A stretch of 64,000 nt of DNA from an uncultured Clostridia bacterium. Its GTDB lineage: Bacteria; Bacillota; Clostridia; Oscillospirales; Ruminococcaceae. The stretch covers positions 62,001 to 126,000 of the forward strand of contig CANPZC010000003.1 of NCBI GenBank assembly GCA_947589355.1. The letters are read 5' to 3'. Position 1 is the stretch's first letter. Each line of letters begins with the position of its first letter. The position numbers and the translations under genes were made by a program. This document shows positions 29,532 to 38,137 of the stretch, piece by piece. Under the pieces are notes generated by a model. That model saw nothing but the letters and a program-made list of their open reading frames with translations, ran no database searches and was not told where the DNA came from.

Positions 29532-30962
29532 ATGAGAAAAGCAAAAAGACTTCTTGCGCTTTCAATAGCTATGATCTCGGCTCTTTCTTTCGCATCTTGC
29601 GGCGATGACGACAGTTCCAGCGCTATAGCAGGCAAAGACCTTGATTCCGAGCAGGTAGAGGCTATAAACAGCGCGGTAGATGATGTTGACTGGGGCAACA
29701 CCGAGCTTGCCAACACCGAGGTAAAGTGGCTGGCACACTATGACATAAACCCTGTTGACGGCAAGGTAGAAGACCCCGGCATCAGACTTTTCAAAGAAAA
29801 GTACAACGGAAAAATAACCTGGGTACAGACCGACTGGAACAGCAGATACACAAAGCTTGCATCGCTGGTATCTTCAAACGATTCACCCGATATGTTCCCG
29901 GCTTCCGATATGGATGCTTTCCCGGTAGGCGCTGTTCAGGGAATGTTCCAGCCCATTGACACCTACATAGATGTAAATTCTGAATACTGGAAAGACATAA
30001 AGCCCACGCTTGACACATTCTCGCTGGGTGACAATCACTATGTTGCGGTCATAGAGAACTCTCCTAACCTTATCTGCCTTTACAACAAGACTGTAATTGA
30101 AGATAACGGTTTTGAAGACCCTGCCGAGCTTTATGACAAGGGCGAATGGACTTGGGATAAAATGCAGGAGATGGCAGTAGACTTCACCAATGCGGACGAA
30201 GAGAAGTATGCTTTTGACGGCTTCTGGTGGTGGGATGCCATCGAGCAGAGCACCGGTATTCCTCTGATAGGAATGGAAGACGGTAAAGTTGTAAGCCACC
30301 TTGAAGATGCAAGCGTTGCAGAGGCTGAGACATTGATCTACGACCTCACCAAGGCAGGCGTAGGATTCCCGAGACACCTTAACGACTGGAAGACCAGAGG
30401 CTCTAACGACGAGGGTACTGAGGGTCTTGGACAGGGACTTACACTGTTTATACCGGTTGGTCCTTATGAGATAGAAGATACTTTGGCAAACACCGCTTGC
30501 TGCGGCGATGTAGCTGCGGGCGAAGTTATGTTCGTTCCGATGCCTTCAAAGGACGGCTCTGAGCCTTATATGCCTGCAAGAGTTGAGGGTTATTGCCTCT
30601 GCTCGGGCGCTAAGAACCCCGAGGGCTTTGCGGCATTCATGCTCTGCAAGAGAGTTGCCAACACCAACGGTGAAGTTAAAGCTATAGGCATGGCGACACT
30701 TACCGAGGAGTACGGTTGGACTCAGGAAATGGTAGATATGCGTGAAGAGTGTTACAGACTTGCAAACGAGAAGCCTGTATTCGAGTTCTACAAGGCAGTT
30801 TCGGACGAAATGACCACCGCATTCAACACCATAGTTACCGCGACTTCGACCACGAACGGCGATGCTCAGACTTGGGCAGAAGTAGTTTCTGCAAACAAGA
30901 ACGGCGTAAACTACTATGTTGAAGAGGTAAACGGCAAGATAGACAATGCCACCGCGAAGTAA
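29532..30962 (+). CDS. Extracellular solute-binding lipoprotein (ABC transporter, family 1-like)
   Basis: Lipobox ALSFASCGDD; LFKEKYNGKITWVQTDWNSRYTKLASLVSSNDSPDMFPASD; WTWDKMQEMA. Confidence 0.88.
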   Translation: MRKAKRLLALSIAMISALSFASCGDDDSSSAIAGKDLDSEQVEAINSAVDDVDWGNTELANTEVKWLAHYDINPVDGKVEDPGIRLFKEKYNGKITWVQTDWNSRYTKLASLVSSNDSPDMFPASDMDAFPVGAVQGMFQPIDTYIDVNSEYWKDIKPTLDTFSLGDNHYVAVIENSPNLICLYNKTVIEDNGFEDPAELYDKGEWTWDKMQEMAVDFTNADEEKYAFDGFWWWDAIEQSTGIPLIGMEDGKVVSHLEDASVAEAETLIYDLTKAGVGFPRHLNDWKTRGSNDEGTEGLGQGLTLFIPVGPYEIEDTLANTACCGDVAAGEVMFVPMPSKDGSEPYMPARVEGYCLCSGAKNPEGFAAFMLCKRVANTNGEVKAIGMATLTEEYGWTQEMVDMREECYRLANEKPVFEFYKAVSDEMTTAFNTIVTATSTTNGDAQTWAEVVSANKNGVNYYVEEVNGKIDNATAK

Positions 30963-30982
30963 TTCAATAAAAGCAAAATAAA

Positions 30983-31022
30983 ACGGCGCTGTCGGCAGAG
31001 ATGTCGGCGGCGCTTATTTTTT
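30983..31022 (+). terminator. G-U-rich hairpin terminator after solute-binding protein
   Basis: GCGCTGTCGGC..GTCGGCGGCGC followed by TTATTTTTTAAAA. Confidence 0.6.
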
Positions 31023-31091
31023 AAAAACACTTGACTTGTGGGGAAATATATCGTAAAATAAATAGTAGCATATCTGGAAAGGTGAATGAAT

Positions 31092-32471
31092 ATGGAAAAC
31101 ACGGAAAAATCAATGGACACAATTGTGAACCTGTGCAAAAACAGAGGTTTTATATTTCCCGGAAGCGAGATATACGGCGGACTTGCCAACACATGGGACT
31201 ACGGCCCTTTAGGCGCAAGGCTGAAAAACAACGTCAAAGATGCGTGGAGAAAAAGATTTATACAGGAGCGCAAAAACAGCTACGAGGTGGACGCCGACAT
31301 ACTTATGAATCCGAGAGTGTGGGAGGCGAGCGGTCACGTGGCAAGTTTTTCAGACCCGCTGCTTGACTGCAAGGAATGCAAAATGCGCCACCGCGCGGAT
31401 AATCTTATAGACGACTTTGACCCGAATGCACACGCTGACGGCATGACAAAGCAGGAGATGTTTGAGTACATAAAGGCGCACTCTATACCCTGCCCACACT
31501 GCGGAAAGCACAACTTTACAGAGATACGCGAATTTAATCTGATGTTCCAGACTTTCAGGGGCGTTACCAACGATGCTAAGAGCGTTATATATCTGCGCCC
31601 CGAAAACGCGCAGGGCGAGTATGTGAACTTTCTTAACGTGCAGAGAACTATGAGGGCAAAGCTGCCGTTCTCGATAGGTCAGATAGGCAAGGCTTTCAGA
31701 AATGAGATAACCCCCGGCAACTTTACTTTCAGAACGATAGAGTTTGAGCAGATGGAGTTTCAGACGTTCTGCAAAGAGGGAACGGACTCAGAGCTTTACG
31801 ACTATTTCAAAGAGTTTGGAAAGAAGTTTTTTGAAGACTTAGGTCTGCCTGCTCAGCATTTGCGCTACCACGACCACGAAAAGCTGGCGCATTATGCAAA
31901 GGCTGCCTGCGATATTGAGTTTTTGTTCCCGTTCGGTTGGGGAGAGATAAACGGCACGCACAACCGCACAAATTTTGACCTTACGCGCCACCAGGAATAC
32001 AGCGGCACGAAGCAGGAATATTTAGACCCCGTGACTAATGAGAAGTTTATTCCGTATATAATAGAATCTACCTACGGACTTGACAGAACGGTGCTTGCGC
32101 TGCTTTGCGAGGCTTACGATGAAGAAGTTATAGATGCGGAAAAGAACGATGTGAGAACGGTGCTGAGGCTTAATCCTGCCGTTGCGCCCTACAAGGCTGC
32201 TGTTCTGCCGCTGACGAAGAAGCTCATTGAGCCTGCGACGGAGCTTTACGAGAAGCTTTCAAAGAAGTTTATGGTAGACTATGACGAGGCAGGAACTATC
32301 GGAAAGAGATACCGCCGCGAAGACGAGATAGGCACGCCGTTTTGCATAACATATGATTTTGATACCCTTGAAGACGGCTGCGTTACCGTGCGCGACAGAG
32401 ACACCATGGAGCAGCAGCGCGTGAAGATAGAAGAGCTTGAAAGCTATATCGCGCAGAGGATAGAGTTTTAA
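31092..32471 (+). CDS. glyS: Glycyl-tRNA synthetase (single-subunit type)
   Basis: NRGFIFPGSEIYGGLANTWDYGPLGARLKNNVKDAWRKRF, RPENAQGEYVNFLNVQRTMRAKLPFSIGQIGKAFRNEITPGNFTFRTIEFEQMEFQ. Confidence 0.97.
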   Translation: MENTEKSMDTIVNLCKNRGFIFPGSEIYGGLANTWDYGPLGARLKNNVKDAWRKRFIQERKNSYEVDADILMNPRVWEASGHVASFSDPLLDCKECKMRHRADNLIDDFDPNAHADGMTKQEMFEYIKAHSIPCPHCGKHNFTEIREFNLMFQTFRGVTNDAKSVIYLRPENAQGEYVNFLNVQRTMRAKLPFSIGQIGKAFRNEITPGNFTFRTIEFEQMEFQTFCKEGTDSELYDYFKEFGKKFFEDLGLPAQHLRYHDHEKLAHYAKAACDIEFLFPFGWGEINGTHNRTNFDLTRHQEYSGTKQEYLDPVTNEKFIPYIIESTYGLDRTVLALLCEAYDEEVIDAEKNDVRTVLRLNPAVAPYKAAVLPLTKKLIEPATELYEKLSKKFMVDYDEAGTIGKRYRREDEIGTPFCITYDFDTLEDGCVTVRDRDTMEQQRVKIEELESYIAQRIEF

Positions 32472-32530
32472 TAAGATAAATCGGAAATTATTTGAGCGCG
32501 TTCAACGTTTTTATAGTATGCAAAGATTAT

Positions 32531-32752
32531 AAGTCTTGTCAAGAAAGGAAAAGTTTTCGATTGACCCTTTTTCAAAAGGGTCACGGGGTGTGGGGCGGCG
32601 CCCCACAAAACACAACGTGCGCTCCGCAAAGAGTGAATTGAAAAACAATCCTGTGGATTGTTTTTCAAGAGGGAACGCCCTGCAAGAGAGGGCGTTCCCT
32701 AGTTGTAGCGCATAGCAATTTTTCCTGCGCGCGCTTGCGTGCGCAATAGCAT
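32531..32752 (+). repeat. Multi-hairpin interspersed element, copy B (3' type II)
   Basis: GACCCTTTTTCAAAAGGGTC; GTGGGGCGGCGCCCCAC; AACAATCCTGTGGATTGTT; GGGAACGCCCTGCAAGAGAGGGCGTTCCC; TGCGCGCGCTTGCGTGCGCAATAGC. Confidence 0.85.
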
Positions 32753-32801
32753 TGTTAAAAGTTTGCACTTATACGCCAGCTAAAACTTCACATACAGCGC
32801 G

Positions 32802-33040
32802 GCGTTCCATAATGGAACGCGGAAAGTGAGCGATAACTTTTCAAAGGAGAGGCTCTCTCTTGCAGAGCCTCTCCTCTTTCTAAACAGTCCACAGGACTGT
32901 TTAGAAAGTCACCTCTTGCAGAGCGCCTGCCGTATGGGAATTTCGCCGTCTGCGGACGGCGACGAGGGGCTCGCCCCTCGACCTGACGACCCTTTTGAAA
33001 AAGGGTCGATCGAAAACTTTCCCTTTCTTGACAAGAATTT
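32802..33040 (-). repeat. Multi-hairpin interspersed element, copy C (3' type I), opposite orientation to B
   Basis: + strand: GCGTTCCATAATGGAACGC; GGAGAGGCTCTCTCTTGCAGAGCCTCTCC; AAACAGTCCACAGGACTGTTT; CGCCGTCTGCGGACGGCG; GACCCTTTTGAAAAAGGGTC. Confidence 0.85.
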
Positions 33041-33069
33041 AAACTTTTGTGTAAAGGTCAAAATAAAAA

Positions 33070-33098
33070 TGTCCGTTCATAAAGAGCGGACATTTTGT
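33070..33098. terminator. Bidirectional hairpin terminator
   Basis: AATGTCCGTTCATAAAGAGCGGACATTTTG. Confidence 0.75.
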
Positions 33099-33117
33099 TT
33101 TACATAAAGTTTGCGGC

Positions 33118-33798
33118 TTAGTCGTCGCCCTCGCCTCTGATAAGAGCGCGGTTAGCTATTGTAGCAAGTATTGCGCCGATAGCAGGGCCTACGATGAATA
33201 CCCACAGCTGCTTTACTGAATCCCAGTCGGTAGCGCCGGCGGAGAAGATAGCAGGTGCAAGGCTTCTTGCAGGGTTTACGGAAGTACCGGTAAGGTTGAT
33301 GCCAAGGATATGAACAAAGGTAAGTGCAACACCTATGAACACGCCCGCGGACTTCATCTTTCTGTCGGTAACTGCGAAGATAACGAGGATAAATACAAAG
33401 GTGAGTATTATCTCGGTAAGCAGCGCGCCCAGCCAGTTGAGATTGCCAAAACCGTTAGCGCCCATGTTTACGTCGCCCAGATCCATATCGGCGGTCTTGA
33501 CGAGTATTGCGATAACGCCCGAACCTACGAACGCGCCTATGCACTGGAAGATGATGTAGTTGAGAAATTCAGCCATCGACATCTGTCCGTCAAGGAACAT
33601 TGAGAGCGATACGGCAGGGTTTACATGGCAGCCCGATACCTTTCCGATAGTGTATGCCATTGTTACGATGGATAGACCGAATGCGAGAGCTGTTGCTACA
33701 AGGTTTCCGTTAGAAAACACGGCAGTACCGCAGCCGAAAAGCACGAGCACACAGGTGCCTATTGCCTCGCAAACGCCTTTTTTCAGAGTTGAATTCAT
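33118..33798 (-). CDS. MIP-family aquaporin/glycerol channel
   Basis: SGCHVNPAVSLSMFL and GTSVNPARSLAPAIF (two NPA motifs). Confidence 0.95.
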   Translation of the reverse strand: MNSTLKKGVCEAIGTCVLVLFGCGTAVFSNGNLVATALAFGLSIVTMAYTIGKVSGCHVNPAVSLSMFLDGQMSMAEFLNYIIFQCIGAFVGSGVIAILVKTADMDLGDVNMGANGFGNLNWLGALLTEIILTFVFILVIFAVTDRKMKSAGVFIGVALTFVHILGINLTGTSVNPARSLAPAIFSAGATDWDSVKQLWVFIVGPAIGAILATIANRALIRGEGDD

Positions 33799-34063
33799 GG
33801 CTTGTCAGCCTCCTTAATATATTTTCATACTAAAATTATACTTCATAAAACGGGTTTTGTCTATAAAAACTTTGGAAAAGCAGTTTATTTTGGCTGTTTT
33901 CACAAATTATCAAACTTAAATTTAGTAATTATGCAAACGGTTTAAAAGTATGCCGAAAAAACATTCGCGCGCTCTTGACTTTTCGGGAGGAAAGAGGTAT
34001 AATAATAGAGTATTTTATTGTAATTATTTACGACAAAAATTTTTTAATTCGGAGGAATCAATT

Positions 34064-35146
34064 ATGGGCAGAGTTTATAATTTCAGCGCAGGTCCTGCGG
34101 TGCTTCCCGAAGAAGTTCTGAAAGAAGCAGCAGAGGAAATGCTCGACTATCAGGGAACGGGTATGTCGGTAATGGAGATGAGCCACCGTTCAAAGGCGTT
34201 TGACAAGATAATCAAGGATGCCGAGGCGGATATCAGAGAGCTTATGAACATTCCCGACAACTACAAGGTGCTTTTCTTGCAGGGCGGCGCATCACAGCAG
34301 TTTGCCGCTATACCTATGAACCTGATGAAGAACGGCAAGGCGGCTTACATAATCACAGGTCAGTGGGCTAAGAAAGCTTATCAGGAGGCTCAGAAGTACG
34401 GCGAGGCTGTTGCGGTAGCTTCTTCGGCTGACAAGACTTTCTCTTACATACCCGACTGCTCGGATCTTGACATTCCCGAGGACGCCGATTATGTTTACAT
34501 CTGCGAAAACAACACTATCTACGGCACAAAGTTCTGGCAGCTGCCGAACACCAAGGGCAAAGACCTTGTAGCGGACGTATCTTCCTGCTTCCTGTCCGAG
34601 CCTGTTGACGTTACCAAGTACGGCGTAATATACGGCGGCGTACAGAAGAACGTTGGCCCTGCCGGCGTTGTTATCGCTATAATCAGAGAAGACCTTATCA
34701 GAGACGATATTCCTGCTACGGTGCCCACCATGCTCAAGTGGAAGACTCAGGCTGACAACGATTCTCTTTACAATACACCTCCTTGCTATGGCATATACAT
34801 CTGCGGCAAGGTATTCAAGTGGATAAAAAAAATGGGCGGTCTGGAAGCTATGAAGGCTCACAACGAGAAGAAGGCTAAGATACTTTACGACTTCCTCGAC
34901 CAGAGCAAGCTGTTCAAGGGTACTGTTGAAAAGAAAGACAGAAGCCTTATGAACGTTCCGTTCGTTACCGGCGATGAGGAGCTTGACAAGAAGTTTGTTG
35001 CAGAGGCTAAGGCAGCAGGTTTTGAGAACCTTAAAGGTCACAGGACTGTTGGCGGCATGAGAGCTTCGATATACAACGCTATGCCTATCGAGGGCGTTGA
35101 GAAGCTTGTTGAATTCATGAAGAAGTTTGAGGCAGAAAATTCATGA
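34064..35146 (+). CDS. serC: Phosphoserine aminotransferase
   Basis: NFSAGPAVLPEEVLKEAAEEM, GMSVMEMSHRSKAFD, LQGGASQQFAAIPMNL, YGGVQKNVGPAGV. Confidence 0.96.
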   Translation: MGRVYNFSAGPAVLPEEVLKEAAEEMLDYQGTGMSVMEMSHRSKAFDKIIKDAEADIRELMNIPDNYKVLFLQGGASQQFAAIPMNLMKNGKAAYIITGQWAKKAYQEAQKYGEAVAVASSADKTFSYIPDCSDLDIPEDADYVYICENNTIYGTKFWQLPNTKGKDLVADVSSCFLSEPVDVTKYGVIYGGVQKNVGPAGVVIAIIREDLIRDDIPATVPTMLKWKTQADNDSLYNTPPCYGIYICGKVFKWIKKMGGLEAMKAHNEKKAKILYDFLDQSKLFKGTVEKKDRSLMNVPFVTGDEELDKKFVAEAKAAGFENLKGHRTVGGMRASIYNAMPIEGVEKLVEFMKKFEAENS

Positions 35147-35271
35147 GTTTTCAGCTAAGCGAAGAAACTAAAGAACGAATAAAAAGGCGAAACGGTATCA
35201 GAGGGAAGATAGCCGCCGTGTGCGGCATTCTCGCTGTACTGGGTATTATAATAGTCCGTGTTATTTCCTGA
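35143..35271 (+). CDS. Small single-TM ORF (42 aa) between serC and serA
   Basis: ATG overlaps serC stop (ATGA); MSFQLSEETKERIKRRNGIRGKIAAVCGILAVLGIIIVRVIS; read manually (below ORF-track cutoff). Confidence 0.55.
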   Translation: MSFQLSEETKERIKRRNGIRGKIAAVCGILAVLGIIIVRVIS

Positions 35272-35312
35272 TGCCATGCAGTGCAGCATCAGACATGAAA
35301 GAGGTCATATAA

Positions 35313-36464
35313 ATGTACAATATTCTTACTCTTAACAAAATAGCCGCTTGCGGCACAGATATTTTCGACAGGGCTGCTTACGCTGTAGGTGATTCTATAG
35401 AGAACCCTACCGCTATAATGGTGCGCTCTGCAAAAATGCATGAAATGGAGTTTGGCAGCGAACTGCTCGCTATTGCAAGAGCAGGCGCAGGCGTAAACAA
35501 CATACCCGTTGACAGATGCGCGCAGGAGGGCATTGTTGTATTCAACACCCCCGGCGCTAACTCAAACGCAGTTAAAGAACTCGCGATATGCGCTCTGCTG
35601 CTTTCTTCAAGAAAGATAACAGAGGCCGCCGCGTGGGCTGCTTCACTCAAAGGCACGCCTGATGCTCCCAAGACTGTTGAGGGCGGCAAGGCTAAGTATG
35701 CAGGCCCCGAGATAATGGGCAAAACGCTCGGCGTTATAGGTCTGGGCGCAATAGGCGGAAAGATAGCTAACGCAGCTATCTCTCTCGGTATGGACGTTAT
35801 AGGCTACGACCCGTATCTTTCTGTAAATGCGGCTCTTAATCTGAAACCGCAGGTAAAGGTAGTTGCCGATATAAATGACATCTACAAAAACAGCGATTAC
35901 ATCACGCTGCACGTTCCTTACACTCCCGAGGGCAAGAACATGATAGATGAAGCGCAGATAGCTATGATGAAAGACGGCGTGCGCATAATAAACCTTGCAA
36001 GAGGCGAACTGGTGAACAGTGAAGCGGTAGTAAAGGCTATTGCAGACGGCAAGGTAGCTAAGTATGTTACAGACTTTGCTGACGATGTTGTTCTCGGAGT
36101 TGACGGAGTTATCGTTCTGCCGCACCTGGGTGCTTCTACGCCCGAATCGGAGGACAACTGCGCTGTTATGGCGGCTCACGAGCTTATAGACTACATCGAA
36201 AAGGGCACTATAAAGAATTCTGTAAACTTCCCGAATGCAGAGCTTGCAAAGACGGGCGATCACCTTGTATGCGTGCTGCACAAGAACATTCCGGCGCTGC
36301 TCACGCAGATAACAGGAACTGTTGCAGAAAAGGGCGCAAACATAGAGAACATGGTGAACAAGTCAAAGAAAGACTGGTCGTACACCATGCTTGACGTTGC
36401 CGGCAGCGTTGACGTTGAGGCTATAAAGGCTATCGACGGAGTTGTGGGCGTAAGAGTTTTATAA
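35313..36464 (+). CDS. serA: D-3-phosphoglycerate dehydrogenase
   Basis: GRAGAGVNNIPVD-like ARAGAGVNNIPVDRC, GKTLGVIGLGAIGGKIA, ARGELVNSEAV; C-terminal ACT-like region. Confidence 0.93.
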   Translation: MYNILTLNKIAACGTDIFDRAAYAVGDSIENPTAIMVRSAKMHEMEFGSELLAIARAGAGVNNIPVDRCAQEGIVVFNTPGANSNAVKELAICALLLSSRKITEAAAWAASLKGTPDAPKTVEGGKAKYAGPEIMGKTLGVIGLGAIGGKIANAAISLGMDVIGYDPYLSVNAALNLKPQVKVVADINDIYKNSDYITLHVPYTPEGKNMIDEAQIAMMKDGVRIINLARGELVNSEAVVKAIADGKVAKYVTDFADDVVLGVDGVIVLPHLGASTPESEDNCAVMAAHELIDYIEKGTIKNSVNFPNAELAKTGDHLVCVLHKNIPALLTQITGTVAEKGANIENMVNKSKKDWSYTMLDVAGSVDVEAIKAIDGVVGVRVL

Positions 36465-36775
36465 TGGAAACAATGCTTTTATATGCAGGACTGCCGTTTG
36501 TTTTTACAGCGGCAGTCTGTGCTTTTTTAGGCGCGTTTTTAAGGCGGCGCGCAAAGAAAAAGCCACCTAAAGAGGGCGGCAAGCTGCGGCAGTGGGCAAG
36601 GCGCAACAGGCTTTCGCTTTGCTTTGGCGGACTGTTTTTGTTCTCCATGCTCGCGGCGGCGGTCATCATGGTGATATGCGTAAAGCTGGGGGTGTCGGTC
36701 AAGGTGTACTACGCGGTGTGCGGCGCGATAATAGGGGCGGCTGCCGGAGTGGTGCTGACCACTATCAGAGGCTAG
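36464..36775 (+). CDS. Small membrane protein of unknown function, overlapping serA stop
   Basis: Two or three TM segments; translationally coupled to serA (taATGg). Confidence 0.6.
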   Translation: METMLLYAGLPFVFTAAVCAFLGAFLRRRAKKKPPKEGGKLRQWARRNRLSLCFGGLFLFSMLAAAVIMVICVKLGVSVKVYYAVCGAIIGAAAGVVLTTIRG

Positions 36776-36808
36776 AGATTTAGAGGCAAGAAGCAAGATG
36801 TTGTTAAG

Positions 36809-36834
36809 GCAGCCATTGAGAGCTGCCTTTTATT
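36809..36834 (+). terminator. Rho-independent terminator of serC-serA operon
   Basis: GGCAGCCATTGAGAGCTGCCTTTTATTTT. Confidence 0.8.
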
Positions 36835-36908
36835 TTGCATAATAATGTTGCTGCTTTCGCAGCACCCTGCTGGAGCTGTTCACCTGTCCACAGTACATAA
36901 AAGCATTA

Positions 36909-37150
36909 AACCCTGTCAAAAAACCAAAAGTTTTCGATTGACCCTTTTTCAAAAGGGTCATCAGGGTCGAGGGGTGAAACCCCCGTCGCCCTCCGCAGAG
37001 GGCGAAAGCCCTTACATCGTGCGCTCTGCAAGGGGTGAATGCTAAAACAGTCCTGTGGACTGTTTTAGCAGAGGGGAGGCTCTGCAAGAGAGAGCCTCCC
37101 CTTTGATAAGACCTTAGCTCTTTTACCTGCGCGCGCTTGCGTGCGCAATA
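36909..37150 (+). repeat. Multi-hairpin interspersed element, copy D (3' type II)
   Basis: GACCCTTTTTCAAAAGGGTC; GTCGCCCTCCGCAGAGGGCGA; AAAACAGTCCTGTGGACTGTTTT; GGGGAGGCTCTGCAAGAGAGAGCCTCCCC; CCTGCGCGCGCTTGCGTGCGCAATAG. Confidence 0.85.
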
Positions 37151-37264
37151 GTTTTGTGAAAAGCCCCCACATCTTGCTTCTTACTTCTAACACCCACTCG
37201 CCACCCTACTATATATAAAGAAATCAATGGCAGGATATACTGCCAACTATGCCGAACGAAAGGA

Positions 37265-37726
37265 TTGCGTAAAATTTATTTGTATATTTATGAAAAGGCA
37301 ATCGAGCGCGACGGCAAAAAGTGGGGAAAGGTCTGCAAAGCGCGCTATGATGCGGCAAAGGCGAAACACGCAAAAGAAGAAATTTCTGCAAAAGCTGCAA
37401 AAGCTACAGATAAAGATAAAGAAAAAGATAAAGAGAAAGAAAAAGAATATGATTATGTTTATGATAAAGAAAAAGAAAAAGAGCGCAGTGCGCCCAACAA
37501 CAGAACGTCTAAAGAAAAGCTGCTGGCGGAATATTCTTCCAGTTGCAGGAGAGGGCGAGGCTTTGAAAGGAGAGGGGCAAGGAGCGTGCAAGCGCGAATA
37601 TTAAAAGCACGAAAGGTGAAGTATCAACTTCTTGCTTCTAACACCGACCCACTAGTCACCATACAATATATAAAGAAATTGGCGGAAGAATATTCTTCCA
37701 GAGGCATGAAAGGGAAGTGGGTTTAG
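37265..37726 (+). pseudogene. Fragmentary ORF resembling DUF6291-type (phage/ICE-associated) proteins with Lys/Glu/Asp low-complexity tract
   Basis: LYIYEKAIERDGKKWGKVCKARYDAAKAKHAKEE...DKDKEKDKEKEKEYDYVYDKEKEKER; no good N-terminus, runs into repeats. Confidence 0.4.
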
Positions 37727-37755
37727 TCGGGCAAGGCGGATAGTGGGGCGTTGAA
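37629..37755. repeat. 127-bp direct repeat, copy 1
   Basis: ttcttgcttctaacaccgacccactagtcacc...ggatagtggggcgttgaa, identical by eye to 37912-38038. Confidence 0.92.
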
Positions 37756-37911
37756 TGAAAAAACACGTCACACCGCAAGGTGTGCGCCGCCGACCGTTTT
37801 GGGCACTTGCCAGACTGTTCACAGTCGGTCAATGTGTGCGCTCCGCAGGCTGAGCGTAAGCGTGAATAAAAAACAAGCAAAAGGTGAAATTACAACTTCT
37901 TGTTTCTAGTT

Positions 37912-38038
37912 TTCTTGCTTCTAACACCGACCCACTAGTCACCATACAATATATAAAGAAATTGGCGGAAGAATATTCTTCCAGAGGCATGAAAGGGAAG
38001 TGGGTTTAGTCGGGCAAGGCGGATAGTGGGGCGTTGAA
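37912..38038. repeat. 127-bp direct repeat, copy 2
   Basis: Offset 283 bp from copy 1. Confidence 0.92.
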
Positions 38039-38084
38039 CAGCTCCGCAGGCTGGCGCGACAGCGCAAAAAATATACACAATAAA

Positions 38085-38118
38085 AAACGGCTTCACATAA
38101 AAACAGTGAAACCGTTTC
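38085..38118 (-). terminator. Terminator of proBA operon
   Basis: AAACGGCTTCACATAAAAACAGTGAAACCGTTT; T-run on minus strand. Confidence 0.7.
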
Positions 38119-38137
38119 TTGCTTTTACAGCAAATTT

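Noticed and set aside
31020-31092. T-box leader before glyS
   Set aside because: Only about 70 nt with a plain promoter (TTGACT-17-TAAAAT); no specifier loop, T-box sequence or terminator.
37227-37604. KKKKKIKIKKKI-rich + strand ORF and its FFFFII antisense
   Set aside because: Alternative frames of the low-complexity AAAGAAAAAG tract; the 37265 frame is the only one with family-like sequence.
36780-38080. CRISPR array in the repeat-rich spacer
   Set aside because: Repeats are few, long or palindromic and irregularly spaced; no regular repeat-spacer pattern and no cas genes.
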